A model generated the notes under the pieces. It was given only the letters and a program-made list of their open reading frames with translations, was not told where the DNA came from and did not search any database. The translations under genes were made by a program, and so were the position numbers. This document shows positions 1 through 8,658 of a stretch of DNA of 64,000 bases, piece by piece. Within the stretch, counting starts at the first letter, position 1, and each line of letters starts with the position of its first letter. This DNA comes from Methylobacterium aquaticum (GTDB lineage Bacteria > Pseudomonadota > Alphaproteobacteria > Rhizobiales > Beijerinckiaceae): NCBI RefSeq assembly GCF_001043915.1, contig NZ_LABX01000065.1:38968-102967 (forward strand). Direction: 5' to 3'.

Positions 1-1
1 T

Positions 2-604
2 GTGCTGGGCGTCGGCAAGCGGGATTACGACTTCAGCCTCGCCGGCGTCGCCGCCGCGATCACGAAGATCGAGGAATGCCGCTCTCGTCGGGGCGTCGTT
101 CCAGCCTCCGCAACCACCTCATCCCAGGCGACGCAGATGGTGCAGCAAGCGCCCGTTCAACCCGGTCCCGGCGGGCCGGTGACGTCCGGCGCGGCGATCG
201 GGCCGGAGCCCGCAGACCTTGTCGAGAGCATCTACCGCACGGCGATATCCGGCGGTGACGCATTCGACAGGCGCACCCGTGCGCGATATCTCTCCCGCCA
301 GCTTGTAAGCCTCATCGCGGAGGACGAACAAAACAGCAGGAAGCAACAGGAGCCGGGCAAGCTTGAATACTCGCTGCTGAGCGGCAGTCAGGACATGCTT
401 AAGATCGGCAATCTGCAAGTCGCGGAGGTATCGCGCCAGCACGATCGCGCCACCGTGAGCGTTCGCTTCCGGAACGCCGCGTTCGGTGGGACCGCACCGG
501 TCGAAACTGTCACTTACCAGTTGCAGGCGGGCGACCAAGGCTGGCGTGTCACCAACATTATCTATGGTCCCCAGCACAGCCTGCTCGGCACACTGAAGCG
601 GTGA
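2..604 (+). CDS. Hypothetical protein with DUF3828-like C-terminal domain (5' end cut by window)
   Basis: The reading frame is open from the first bases of the window and ends at TGA 602-604, so this is probably the C-terminal part of a longer gene; the GTG at position 2 is only the first in-frame start available. The first ~25 residues end in a Cys-containing helix, then comes a Pro/Gly/Ala/Gln-rich linker (about residues 35-65), then a ~120-residue domain opening with a VESIYRTAISGG-type helix and ending in a strand-rich WRVTNIIYG segment. That pattern resembles the DUF3828 fold found in secreted alphaproteobacterial proteins. No catalytic motif was seen and the function is unknown. The domain assignment is from memory of the family pattern and is tentative. 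Confidence 0.55.
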   Translation: MLGVGKRDYDFSLAGVAAAITKIEECRSRRGVVPASATTSSQATQMVQQAPVQPGPGGPVTSGAAIGPEPADLVESIYRTAISGGDAFDRRTRARYLSRQLVSLIAEDEQNSRKQQEPGKLEYSLLSGSQDMLKIGNLQVAEVSRQHDRATVSVRFRNAAFGGTAPVETVTYQLQAGDQGWRVTNIIYGPQHSLLGTLKR

Positions 605-702
605 CGGTTGGCTGACACTGACATCGATGCCTGATCGGCTGTCCGTGGTGTGGGCGGCAGGGATGGAGCGGCCCCGCGCGATCGTCAGGGTTCAGAGTCA
701 GA

Positions 703-890
703 CCAACGGCCGTTGAAGACGGCCTTTGGTTCCGTTGTCGGATTTTCGCCCAGCCCAAGGTCGCGGACGTCTGGGCTTGGCATCGGACATTCGAGAGGGG
801 TCAACCGCCTCGTCGATCTCGGGCTTGCCCGAGATCGAATCACGGCCCCGTCGATCTCGGGCAAGCCCGAGATCGATTCGATGCATCCGC
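703..890 (+). repeat. Dispersed intergenic repeat, family A, with two 26-bp hairpins
   Basis: This stretch in the 605-1089 gap begins with an inverted pair CAACGGCCGTTG. It then matches, over about 100 bases with mismatches, the sequence at 63,889-64,000 in the same orientation. It ends with two perfect 12-bp-stem hairpins: TCGATCTCGGGC-TT-GCCCGAGATCGA at 813-838 and the same arms with an AA loop at 851-876. Shorter relatives are at 31,023-31,100, 39,214-39,247 and 45,955-46,010. No gene was recognised in 605-1089. Confidence 0.7.
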
Positions 891-1042
891 GTGACCGGGG
901 CACATTCACGGGCGACACTCCGAAACGGCTCGGACAGGGCGGTTCGATGAAGCCGCAAGTCCCTGCAAACAAAGCATCTCGCATCCGCGAGATCGAGAAT
1001 GCCGCATCGGCTTGGCCGTGAATGTGCCCCGGCTACGGCGAA

Positions 1043-1060
1043 GCGTTGGCCTGCCAACGC
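1043..1060. terminator. Hairpin just downstream of the phosphoketolase gene
   Basis: GCGTTGG and CCAACGC form a perfect 7-bp stem around a 4-nt loop, about 30 bp past the phosphoketolase stop. No U-tract follows. The same hairpin occurs inside the family B repeat at 9008-9115, so it may be a repeat fragment that also acts as a terminator. Confidence 0.4.
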
Positions 1061-1089
1061 AAGTCTGCTTCGCTCGCCACTCGGACGGG

Positions 1090-3564
1090 TCAAACGCCCG
1101 AGACGACCTGGCCGCCCTGACCGAGGCGTTCCGGCCAGACCCAGTCGCGGATCTCCGGCAGGTCGTCGCCGGTCCGGCAGACATGGGCGCGGTGGGCGGC
1201 GAGCGCGTCCCGCAACGCCTGCTCGGCATGGTCGCCCCGTGTGCCGAGGCGCCGCGGGACGGCGCGCAGGGCCGCTTGCGCGAGGTGGTAGCGGTCGAGC
1301 CGGTTCAGCACGCACATGTCGAAGGGCGTCGTGGTGGTGCCCTCCTCGATGAAGCCGTGCACGTGCAGGCTGACGTGGTTGCGGCGCCGGTAGGTCAGCC
1401 GGTGGATGAGCCAGGGATAGCCGTGATAGGCGAAGATCACCGGCCGGTCGCGGGTGAACAGACTGTCGAAGGTCGCGTCGTCCAGCCCGTGCGGATGCAT
1501 CTCGGGCGAGGCCAGCGTCATCAGGTCGACGACGTTGACGACGCGGACGCGCAGGTCCGGCACCTGCCGGCGCAGCCAGTCGACCGCCGCCAGGGTCTCC
1601 TGGGTCGGCACGTCGCCCGCGCAGGCCATCACCACGTCCGGCTCGCCCTCGTCCTCGTTCGAGGCGAAAGACCAGATCCCGGCGCCCGCCGCGCAATGCG
1701 CCGCCGCCGCGTCGAGATCGAGCCATTGCAGGGCCGGCTGCTTACCGGCCACCACCACGTTGATGCGGTCATGGGTGCGCAGGCAGTGGTCCATGACGCA
1801 GAGGAGCGTGTTGGCGTCCGGCGGCAGGTAGATGCGGGCGATGTCGCTGCGCTTGTTGGCCAGGAAGTCGACGAAGCCGGGATCCTGGTGGCTGAATCCG
1901 TTGTGGTCCTGGCGCCAGACATGGGACGACAACAGGATGTTGAGCGAGGGCACCGGCCGGCGCCAGGGCAGGGCGCGGGAGCCCTTGAGCCACTTGGCGT
2001 GCTGGTTCACCATCGAATCGACCACGTGCACGAAGGCTTCGTAGGTCGCGAACAGGCCGTGGCGGCCGGTCAGCACGTAGCCTTCGAGCCAGCCCTCGCA
2101 GAGATGCTCGCTCAGCACCTCCATCACGCGGCCCTCGCGCCCGAGATGGTCGTCGCCCGGCAGGACCGGGCCCTGCCAGGCGCGATCGGTCACCGCGAAC
2201 ACCGCATCGAGGCGGTTCGAGGCGGTCTCGTCGGGCCCCATGATACGGAAGTTGCGGGCCTCCGCGTTCAGCACCAGGGTCTCGCGCAGGTAGGTGCCCA
2301 GCGCCCGCGTCGCCTCGGCGGTGAGACGGCCGGGCACCGGCACGTCGACCGCGAGGGGCGCCAGGTCCGGCAGACGCAGGGGCCGGGAGCCATGCGCGTT
2401 GGCATGCGGGTTGGCCGAGAGGCGCCGCGGCCCCGCCGGCGCCAGGGCCGCGAGGGCCGGGACCGGCGCGCCCTCGGCCGTGAACAGCTCCTCGGGCCGG
2501 TACGAGCGCATCCACTCGTCCAGGATCGCGAGGTGATCGGGGCGCTCGCGCAGGGCCGCGACCGGGACCTGATGCGCGCGCCAGGTGCCCTCGACCGGCT
2601 TGCCGTCGACCGTCCTCGGCCCGGTCCAGCCCTTGGGGCTGCGCAGCACGATCATCGGCCAGCGCGGGCGCTCGGTGGCGCCGCGCCGCGCCCGCTCGCG
2701 GATCGCCGCGATCGCGTCGAAGGCCGTGTCGAAGGCGGCGGCCATCGCCTGGTGCATCGGACCGGGCTCATGACCCTCGACGAAGAGCGGCGCGTAGCCG
2801 TAGCCGACGAGCAGGCTCTCCAGCTCGTCCCGGTCCAGGCGGGCGAGCAGGGTCGGATTGGCGATCTTGTAGCCGTTGAGGTGCAGGATCGGCAGGACCG
2901 TGCCGTCGTGCCGCGGATCGAGGAACTTGTTCGAATGCCAGGAGGCGGCGAGCGGCCCGGTCTCCGCCTCCCCGTCGCCGACCACGCAGGCGACGATCAG
3001 GCCCGGATTGTCGAGGGCGGCACCGAAGGCGTGGGCGAGGGCATAGCCGAGTTCGCCGCCCTCGTGGATCGAACCGGGCAGATCCGGCGAGGCGTGGCTC
3101 GGAATGCCACCCGGGAACGAGAACTGCCGGAACAGCCGCGCCATCCCGTCGGCGTCGCGCGCCACCTCCGGGTAGATCTCGCCATAGGTCCCTTCGAGCC
3201 ACGCATTGGCGACGAGGCCGGGCGCGCCGTGCCCCGGTCCCCAGACGGCGATCATGTCGAGGTCGCGCTGGCGGATCACCCGGTTCAGGTGCGCGTAGAC
3301 GAAGTTCAGCCCCGGCGTCGTGCCCCAATGCCCGAGAAGCCGTGGCTTGACGTGCTCCGGCGCCAGCGGCCGGCGCAGCAGGGGATTGTCCATCAGGTAG
3401 ATCTGCCCGACCGACAGGTAGTTGGCGGCGCGCCAATACGCATCGATCTCGCGCAGGGCCTGTGGCCCGAGCGGTCCCGGCACGAAGGCGGGTCCGCTGT
3501 CCTGACCCGGTCCGCTCTCCAGGTCGCCTTCGCCGCCGGGCTGTGCCGTGCCGGTATCCCGCAT
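1090..3564 (-). CDS. xfp: Xylulose-5-phosphate/fructose-6-phosphate phosphoketolase
   Basis: The ThDP-dependent enzyme cleaves xylulose 5-phosphate (and often fructose 6-phosphate) with phosphate to acetyl phosphate plus glyceraldehyde 3-phosphate (or erythrose 4-phosphate) in the cytosol. The product is 824 aa, the usual family length. Family motifs are GHWGT (79-83), GPGHG (109-113), SFPGGIPSH (149-157) and the ThDP/Mg motif [11 protein letters not shown] (196-206). ATG 3564 was chosen over an ATG 20 codons upstream because GGGAG lies ~7 nt before it. A FixK/FNR-like box lies 60 bp upstream. With the neighbouring stress proteins, cytochrome and Crp/Fnr regulators, this suggests a role in ATP-yielding acetyl-phosphate formation under low oxygen; that role is inferred. 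Confidence 0.95.
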   Translation of the reverse strand: MRDTGTAQPGGEGDLESGPGQDSGPAFVPGPLGPQALREIDAYWRAANYLSVGQIYLMDNPLLRRPLAPEHVKPRLLGHWGTTPGLNFVYAHLNRVIRQRDLDMIAVWGPGHGAPGLVANAWLEGTYGEIYPEVARDADGMARLFRQFSFPGGIPSHASPDLPGSIHEGGELGYALAHAFGAALDNPGLIVACVVGDGEAETGPLAASWHSNKFLDPRHDGTVLPILHLNGYKIANPTLLARLDRDELESLLVGYGYAPLFVEGHEPGPMHQAMAAAFDTAFDAIAAIRERARRGATERPRWPMIVLRSPKGWTGPRTVDGKPVEGTWRAHQVPVAALRERPDHLAILDEWMRSYRPEELFTAEGAPVPALAALAPAGPRRLSANPHANAHGSRPLRLPDLAPLAVDVPVPGRLTAEATRALGTYLRETLVLNAEARNFRIMGPDETASNRLDAVFAVTDRAWQGPVLPGDDHLGREGRVMEVLSEHLCEGWLEGYVLTGRHGLFATYEAFVHVVDSMVNQHAKWLKGSRALPWRRPVPSLNILLSSHVWRQDHNGFSHQDPGFVDFLANKRSDIARIYLPPDANTLLCVMDHCLRTHDRINVVVAGKQPALQWLDLDAAAAHCAAGAGIWSFASNEDEGEPDVVMACAGDVPTQETLAAVDWLRRQVPDLRVRVVNVVDLMTLASPEMHPHGLDDATFDSLFTRDRPVIFAYHGYPWLIHRLTYRRRNHVSLHVHGFIEEGTTTTPFDMCVLNRLDRYHLAQAALRAVPRRLGTRGDHAEQALRDALAAHRAHVCRTGDDLPEIRDWVWPERLGQGGQVVSGV

Positions 3565-3623
3565 GTCGGTCTCCCGATGCTTCAGATCTCGGGCGATCCT
3601 GCCGGACCGGCGGTCCGACGGCA

Positions 3624-3637
3624 TTGAGATGCATCAA
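3624..3637. promoter_or_regulatory. FixK/FNR-type box
   Basis: TTGAGATGCATCAA matches TTGAT-N4-ATCAA at 9 of 10 half-site positions. It is centred ~66 bp upstream of the phosphoketolase start and ~178 bp upstream of the divergent universal stress gene. Confidence 0.6.
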
Positions 3638-3673
3638 GGCGCCGGCCGGGGCCATGTGGGACACCGATCCGTA

Positions 3674-3772
3674 GCAGACGGACGTTGGCAGACCGATGTT
3701 TCGTCGGCTTAGGCTTTTGGTGTGTCGCCGATTGTCTCGCGAGACCGGCCATGACCTTTGCGAAATCTGCAT
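3674..3772 (+). repeat. Dispersed palindromic repeat, family B (degenerate copy)
   Basis: The sequence from the CTTAGGC motif near 3709 to GCGAAATCTGC near 3771 aligns by eye with the better-preserved copy at 9008-9115. It fills the promoter region between the divergent phosphoketolase and universal stress genes. Confidence 0.5.
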
Positions 3773-3807
3773 GGTCGGGCCCTCGGGCGGCGGCAAGGGA
3801 GATGGTC

Positions 3808-4623
3808 ATGACGCTCTCTTCCATCCTGGTCTCGGTCGATGCCGGGGCGTCTTGTGCGGATCGCGTCCAGCTCGCCGCCGGCCTCGCCGCCCGGTCCGGC
3901 GCGCGTCTCGTCGGCCTTGCCGCCTGCCCGGTTCCGGCCGTCGTGCCGGCCCTGGACGGGATGTCGGTCGAGCCTCTCGCCGAGGCCGAGGAGGAGCGCG
4001 CCCGCGAGCGGCTGGCGGCTGCCGAGGCGCTGTTCGAGCGCGAGGCGGGGGAGGCGGGCAAGCGGGCGTGGCGCGGCGCCCTCGCCTCGCCCCTGGCGAC
4101 CCTCGTCGCGCAGGCCCGCATCGCCGACCTGGTGATCGTCGGCCGGCAGGGGCCCGCCGACGGCGATCCGGGCCCGATGGGCGTCTCGCCGGGGGCCCTG
4201 CTGATGGAGGCCGGACGCCCCGTCCTGCTGGTGCCGCCCGGCCTGGAACGGCTCGTGCCCAAGCGGGTGGTCGTCGCCTGGAAGGACACGCGCGAGGCCC
4301 GCCGCGCCGTTCACGACGCCCTGCCGTACCTGGCCGCGGCCGAGCGGACCTGCATCGTGGCCGTGGGGCCGGACGCTCATCACGGCGGCGCCGAGGCGAC
4401 GGCCCGGTATCTGGCCGGGCACGGCATCGCCGCCACCCCCCACCTGATGCCGAGCCCGGCCTTCAGTGCGGCGGACGAGCTGCTCCGCGTCTGCGACCGC
4501 GAGGGCGCGGACCTGCTGGTGATGGGCGCCTACGGCCATTCGCGCCTGCGCGAATGGGTGTTCGGCGGCGTCACCCGCGACATCCTGCGCACCGCCCCCC
4601 TTTGCTGCCTGATGAGCCACTGA
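3808..4623 (+). CDS. Universal stress protein, tandem UspA domains
   Basis: The 271-aa protein looks like two UspA alpha/beta domains in tandem. The C-terminal one carries the nucleotide-binding signature GAYGHSRLREWVFGGVTRD near the end; in the N-terminal one that loop is degenerate, though the DLVIVGR strand is present. ATG 3808 has AAGGGA ~8 nt upstream, better spaced than the ATG two codons earlier. The stop overlaps the cytochrome c start (TGATG), so the two are translationally coupled. UspA proteins of this kind are typically induced by hypoxia or energy stress; the FixK-like box upstream agrees. Biochemical role is not inferable. Confidence 0.85.
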   Translation: MTLSSILVSVDAGASCADRVQLAAGLAARSGARLVGLAACPVPAVVPALDGMSVEPLAEAEEERARERLAAAEALFEREAGEAGKRAWRGALASPLATLVAQARIADLVIVGRQGPADGDPGPMGVSPGALLMEAGRPVLLVPPGLERLVPKRVVVAWKDTREARRAVHDALPYLAAAERTCIVAVGPDAHHGGAEATARYLAGHGIAATPHLMPSPAFSAADELLRVCDREGADLLVMGAYGHSRLREWVFGGVTRDILRTAPLCCLMSH

Positions 4624-4949
4624 TGCGCGCCCACCTCTCCCTCGCGGCGGTCGTCGTCGCCTTCTCGCTCCTGTCATGGCCCGCCGGAGCCTGGGACCGG
4701 CAGGTCGCCCAGGGTGGGACGCTGGCCCGTGCCCATTGCGCGCGCTGTCACGCCGTCGGACGCACCGGCCCGAGCCCGCTCTCCGTGGCGCCGCCCTTCC
4801 GCGACCTTCACACCCGCTATCCCGTGGAGGAATTGGCCGAGGCCCTGGCCGAGGGCATCCGCACCGGCCACCCGGGCATGCCCGAGTTCCGGTTCGATCC
4901 GGATCAGGCGCAATCCCTCATCGCCTACCTCAAGTCTCTCGAACGCTAA
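4623..4949 (+). CDS. Small c-type cytochrome, periplasmic
   Basis: The 108-aa protein begins with a hydrophobic signal peptide (cleavage likely near residue 23, AGA-W). It has one haem-binding CARCH motif at 39-43 and a probable axial Met in GHPGMPEF (Met86), the layout of a class I monohaem cytochrome c of ~85 mature residues. It overlaps the preceding Usp gene by one base. It is probably a soluble electron carrier; partner oxidase or dehydrogenase is not in the window. The stop codon TAA is also the second to fourth base of the adjoining family B repeat. Confidence 0.85.
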   Translation: MRAHLSLAAVVVAFSLLSWPAGAWDRQVAQGGTLARAHCARCHAVGRTGPSPLSVAPPFRDLHTRYPVEELAEALAEGIRTGHPGMPEFRFDPDQAQSLIAYLKSLER

Positions 4950-5010
4950 GCAGATTTCGCCGAAGCGGTCACCGGTTCGGCGACGACCATGACGCAGAAA
5001 ACACGGAGCG
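4946..5010 (-). repeat. Family B repeat starting at the cytochrome stop codon
   Basis: Read on the minus strand, the segment ends GCCGAACCGGTGACC...GCGAAATCTGCTTAG, nearly identical to the right half of the copy at 9008-9115. Its terminal CTAAGCAG contains the TAA of the cytochrome gene. Confidence 0.6.
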
Positions 5011-5056
5011 AAGCCGAATTGCACGACGCAGCTCGGCTGAGCCGGAGGATGTCTCG

Positions 5057-5916
5057 ATGTTCCTGCGCTGCCTCCTCGTCCCGACCGCGCCCGGCCTCGA
5101 CCCGACCCGCCGGCTCGATGCCGCCCTGCGCCTCAGCCGGCGCCTGCACGCCCATATCGGCGTCGGCTTCATCGCCCCGGGGCCGGAACTCGTCCTTGCC
5201 GCCCTGGCCGGCACGGCGCCGGTCAGCAGCGCGACGGTCGCCGCCATCCGGGAGGGCACGCGGGCCGCCGCCGCGGAGGGCCGGGCGGCGCTCCAGACCT
5301 GGTGCGCCCGCGAGGGGGTGCCGTTCATGCCCGCGGTGGAGCGGCTGGATGCGACCTTCGCCACCTGGACCGAGTCGTCCGGCGAGGTCGAGCGCGTCCT
5401 GACGCTGGCCGGCCGGGTCGCCGATCTCGTCGTCGTCGACCGGCCCGACCCGGACATTCCCTTCACCGGCCGCGCCCTCGACACCGCCCTGTTCTCGGTC
5501 GGCCGGCCGACCCTGATGGTGGGCGAGGCCGTTCCCCACGACCTCCTGGACCACGTCGTCGTCGCCTGGAACGGCAGCCTGGAGGGGACGCGCCTGATCG
5601 GCCAGTCGATCGCGCTGCTGCACGCGGCGAGCCGGGTCACGTTGGTCCAGGTGCGGACCGGGCGCGCCGAGGAGGCGAAGGCGGCGGATCTCTGCGCGCA
5701 TGTGCGCTGGCACGGCATCGTCGCCGAGCCCAGCACCCTGGCGGCGGGGGAGGGGAGATCGGTGGGCTCCGCCATCCTGGACGCAGCGGAGAGGGGGGCG
5801 CCACCCTGCTCGCCCTCGGTGCCTACACCCACAGCCGGGTGCGCGAGTTCCTGCTCGGCGGCGTCACCCGTCAGGTGATCGAGACCGCGCGCATGCCGGT
5901 GCTGATGGCCCATTGA
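5057..5916 (+). pseudogene. Universal stress protein, tandem UspA domains, frameshifted
   Basis: The frame from ATG 5057 (GGAGGA 7 nt upstream) runs ~247 codons as a UspA-type protein. It loses homology after LDAAERG, exactly at the G6 run 5793-5798. Adding one G restores the expected continuation GGATLLALGAYTHSRVREFLLGG to the stop at 5914-5916, including the conserved GAYTHSR..GG ATP-loop. The intact protein would be ~286 aa, a paralogue of the Usp at 3808-4623. It could be a true pseudogene, a slippage-controlled gene or a sequencing error in a homopolymer. As read, the unshifted product lacks the last nucleotide-binding loop. Confidence 0.8.
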
Positions 5917-6163
5917 GGGCAGGCACCATCGCGAGGACGGGCGCGCCGGTCCGGGCGCCTTCCCGTCCCGGTGGGCTCGGCCGGCCGCGGACCCGTGGTG
6001 GCGGCCGGCAAGTGGCTACCCAAGGTTCAAGTGGCTACCGAAGGCTCTCGCGGGCCAGCGGAAGCGGCCGCGGGCGACATGATCGGCGCCGGCGGTCGAG
6101 AGATCCCGTGCAAGAAGCCGGGCGGCGTGAGGACGGTCCGCACGGTCTCGGGGACGGTCGGGC

Positions 6164-6697
6164 TCACGGCGGCGTCGGCGGCGTGAGGGCGGGGGCCCTG
6201 TCCGGCTCCGCCGGCGGGCTGCCGCCCCGCCGCACGCGCATGCGGGCCAGCACCCCGGACCGGGAGCGCCGGCCGTGCAGCGGCCAATAGCGCTCCATCG
6301 CCAGGTAGGTGAACGAGGCCGACCAGCCGATCAGCAGCAGCCCGTTCAGTGCCTCGACCCCGGCCAGGAGCCGGGCATGGCCGAGGGGCACGTGGTCACC
6401 GTAGCCGAGCGACGTATAGGCGACGACGGAGACGAACAGGCAATCCTCGAAGCTCTCGACCGGGACGCCCGCGAAGGCGCCGAGCCCGAGCCGGAGGACC
6501 AGCAGCCAGTAGGCACCCGCATAGATCCAGACCGCCGCCGTGTGCCCGGCGAAGGCGGCCAGCACCACGACGATGATCCGCGTGCGGGGCGGCACCGGCA
6601 GATCCGCGAGATGCTCCGAGGTGAGCCGCAGGGTCTCGTAGAGCACCAGGATGCTGATGGCCACGAGGACCACGCTGGTGGACAGCACGACGAGCAT
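6164..6697 (-). CDS. Two-TM potassium-channel-like membrane protein
   Basis: The 177-aa protein has an N-terminal membrane helix (~3-20), a hydrophobic segment at ~42-70, a pore helix and the selectivity filter TSLGYGD (95-101, the K+-channel signature with Leu replacing the usual Val/Ile), then another helix (~110-130) and a basic, disordered tail. It fits the Ion_trans_2 family. No RCK or cyclic-nucleotide domain is attached. The last ~25 residues are Pro/Arg-rich. A cation channel or signal-linked membrane sensor is likely; physiological role is unknown. Confidence 0.8.
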   Translation of the reverse strand: MLVVLSTSVVLVAISILVLYETLRLTSEHLADLPVPPRTRIIVVVLAAFAGHTAAVWIYAGAYWLLVLRLGLGAFAGVPVESFEDCLFVSVVAYTSLGYGDHVPLGHARLLAGVEALNGLLLIGWSASFTYLAMERYWPLHGRRSRSGVLARMRVRRGGSPPAEPDRAPALTPPTPP

Positions 6698-6772
6698 GGT
6701 TCGACCCTGCTGGAGGACGGCGGCTTCCCGTCGGGGCCGCCGGGGCGCCGCCCCGGTGCCGTGCGCCTGCCC

Positions 6773-6979
6773 TCAGAGCACGATCCGGAGCAGGCCGGTC
6801 ACCACGATGGCCGCCATGACGGCGATACCGAAGGCCAAGCCGCTCTCGATCGTGCGGTACCGGGACGCATCCTCGATCGTCGTCCCGTCGCCGATCGCGG
6901 CCGCCGGCCCGACCGTGCCGCTCGTCACCCCCGTCGCGCGCGGGCCGACCGACCCTGCGATGTTCGTGACCGTCGTCAT
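6773..6979 (-). CDS. Small single-TM protein, unknown function
   Basis: The 68-aa reading frame has a strong ribosome-binding site (AGGAGA ~6 nt before ATG 6979). It has a polar Gly/Thr-rich N-terminal half and one C-terminal membrane helix (~48-66, GIAVMAAIVVTGLL). FixK-like boxes lie ~56 and ~142 bp upstream. It is followed by the channel-like gene on the same strand, 75 bp away. No homologue is recognised; the RBS and promoter context are the reasons for calling it a gene. Confidence 0.55.
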   Translation of the reverse strand: MTTVTNIAGSVGPRATGVTSGTVGPAAAIGDGTTIEDASRYRTIESGLAFGIAVMAAIVVTGLLRIVL

Positions 6980-7034
6980 CACCGTCTCCTGTTCTGGACG
7001 GGAGCGATCGTGCCGAGGTCTCCCGACCCTCGCC

Positions 7035-7048
7035 TTGATTCAGCGCAA
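7035..7048. promoter_or_regulatory. FixK/FNR-like box (weak)
   Basis: TTGATTCAGCGCAA matches TTGAT-N4-ATCAA at 8 of 10 positions, ~56 bp upstream of the small membrane protein start. Confidence 0.4.
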
Positions 7049-7120
7049 CCCGGGTGGCGGGCCGGCGCCGCCCCGAGGGCGATCGCGTCCCGGTCGTCCC
7101 GCCCGGCGGTGCCGGGCGTG

Positions 7121-7134
7121 TTGACGTGGATCAA
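7121..7134. promoter_or_regulatory. FixK/FNR-type box
   Basis: TTGACGTGGATCAA matches 9 of 10 half-site positions. It lies in the 459-bp gap between the small membrane gene (-) and the CBS gene (+) and could serve either. Confidence 0.55.
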
Positions 7135-7355
7135 GGCCGAACCGGACCCTCTCGCTACGAAGAAGGGCCCGTCGCGGCGGAGATGTCTGGGGAGGACGTG
7201 GCCTGGGCCGCACCGTGCGTCTCGACCCGGCGGGGGAGCGTCGAGACGGATGCCCCACCGCGCCGGTGCCCGGGCAGGTCCTCGCGAGGACCTGCCCGGC
7301 TTCCCGAGCGCGTCGCCCGCCGCGCGCCGCGTCGTCCCACCCCGATTGCCTCATC

Positions 7356-7397
7356 CCCAGTGCCCTTGCCCCAGTGCCCTTGCCCCAGTGCCCATGC
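7356..7397 (+). repeat. Three tandem 14-bp repeats
   Basis: The unit CCCAGTGCCCTTGC occurs three times head to tail, the last copy with one change, about 40 bp before the CBS-protein start. It is a simple tandem duplication in the leader. Confidence 0.75.
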
Positions 7398-7438
7398 TCC
7401 AGCGCCGCGAGGGCCGATCTCCGGAGGCCCCATCCCCG

Positions 7439-7849
7439 ATGCCCTCCTCTCGTGTCATCGATGTCCTCGCCGGGCGTCCCCTGCGCGGCGTCAGCGGCAG
7501 CGTTCCGGTGGCGAGCGCGTGCCGCCGCCTGCGGGATGACGGCATCGGGGCGCTCCTCGTGCTGCGCAGGCGGCGGCTCGTCGGGATCATCAGCGAACGG
7601 GACATCGCCATCCGGGTCGTCGCCGGCCAGCGCGACCCGATGCTCACGCTCGTCCGGGAGGTGATGACCCCCGATCCCGGAACCATCACGGCCGAGGCGA
7701 GCCTCGCGGAGGCGCATCGGCGCATGCTCGCCGGCGGCGTCCTGCACCTGCCGGTGATGCGGGACGAGGAGGTGATCGGGATGATCTCCCTGCGCGACAT
7801 TCCCGCCGCGCCGGAGCACGGCCCGGGCGATCTCCCCGCCCTCGGATGA
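7439..7849 (+). CDS. CBS-domain pair protein
   Basis: The 136-aa protein is essentially two CBS motifs (Bateman module): residues ~5-60, with the GIGALLV...GIISERDIAIRV pattern, and ~70-125, with VREVMTPDP...HLPVM...GMISLRDI. Stand-alone CBS pairs bind adenosyl ligands (AMP/ATP/NAD) and act as energy sensors. ATG 7439 is preferred because GGAGG lies upstream (spacing 12); an in-frame ATG at 7394 falls inside the tandem repeat. The FixK-like box and flanking Crp/Fnr gene suggest oxygen-linked expression. Confidence 0.85.
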   Translation: MPSSRVIDVLAGRPLRGVSGSVPVASACRRLRDDGIGALLVLRRRRLVGIISERDIAIRVVAGQRDPMLTLVREVMTPDPGTITAEASLAEAHRRMLAGGVLHLPVMRDEEVIGMISLRDIPAAPEHGPGDLPALG

Positions 7850-7980
7850 CGGGCTCGGGCCGAAACGCGCCGCGGGGAGGCCCCTCCGGGAAATCCCTTA
7901 AGCGCTGGACCGGAATTTTCCGTTCGCCCCCCGCAGCGTAGCCATGGCCTCGTCACACGCCACCCGACGGGGCCTCGTCC

Positions 7981-8658
7981 ATGCAACTCGCTCTCGCCAC
8001 CGCTGGCCTCGTCCCCGCGCTGAATGCCGGTCCCGTCCCGGTCGCCCGGCTCCGCCCGGACGGCGCCGAGACGGGGGCCCGCCGCCGCTTCGAGGCCGAG
8101 GAGGAGATCTACGCCGAGGGCGACCGCGTCATCCACTTCTACAAGGTCGTGTCCGGCGCGGTGCGGACCTACCGGCTCCTGAGCGACGGGCGCCGGCAGA
8201 TCGACGGCTTCCATCTGCCGGGCGACATCTTCGGCCTCGAGGCCGGCACCGAGCGGCGGACCGGCGCCGACGCGGTCATCGACACGACCCTCACGGCCTA
8301 TCGCCGCAACGACCGCGACGCGCTGACGGACGAGGTCGGGGCGCTGGCCCAGGAAGTGGTGGCGGCAATGCTGCGGGCGCTGGAGCGGGCGCAGGACCAC
8401 ATGATGCTGCTCGGCCGCAAGTCGGCCAAGGAGCGGGTGGCGAGCTTCCTCCTGGCGCTCGCGGAGCGGGCCGGGACGGAGGGTCTCATCGCCCTGCCGA
8501 TGTCGCGGGCGGACATCGCCGACCATCTCGGCCTGACGATCGAGAGCGTGTCGCGGACCCTGACCCAGCTCGAACGGGACGGCGTCATCGCCCTCCAGGC
8601 CCAGAGGCGGTCCGTGGTGGTGCAGGACATGCCGGCGCTCCGCCGCCTCGACGGGTGA
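7981..8658 (+). CDS. Crp/Fnr-family regulator, FixK-like
   Basis: The 225-aa protein has an N-terminal cyclic-nucleotide-binding fold (about 35-115; EEEIYAEGD, GDIFGLE motifs), a long dimerisation helix, and a winged HTH at ~165-200 whose recognition helix reads TIESVSRTL. The E-SVSR pattern is that of FNR/FixK proteins reading TTGAT-N4-ATCAA. There is no Cys cluster near the N-terminus, so it should not hold an Fe-S cluster; this favours a FixK-type over an FNR-type sensor. It is the likely reader of the boxes listed nearby; that link is inferred. Confidence 0.88.
   Translation: MQLALATAGLVPALNAGPVPVARLRPDGAETGARRRFEAEEEIYAEGDRVIHFYKVVSGAVRTYRLLSDGRRQIDGFHLPGDIFGLEAGTERRTGADAVIDTTLTAYRRNDRDALTDEVGALAQEVVAAMLRALERAQDHMMLLGRKSAKERVASFLLALAERAGTEGLIALPMSRADIADHLGLTIESVSRTLTQLERDGVIALQAQRRSVVVQDMPALRRLDG

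Noticed and set aside
1012..3627. Long + strand frame (871 codons) opposite the phosphoketolase
   Set aside because: It is antisense to a clear xfp gene and has the His/Gly/Arg-rich composition of a GC-rich shadow frame, with no family motif.
5971..6186. 71-codon + strand frame after the frameshifted Usp gene
   Set aside because: No ribosome-binding site, low-complexity Gly/Ala/Arg composition and a convergent channel gene; not supportable.
7356..7397. Tandem 14-bp units as a CRISPR-like array
   Set aside because: Units are contiguous with no spacers; it is a simple tandem repeat.
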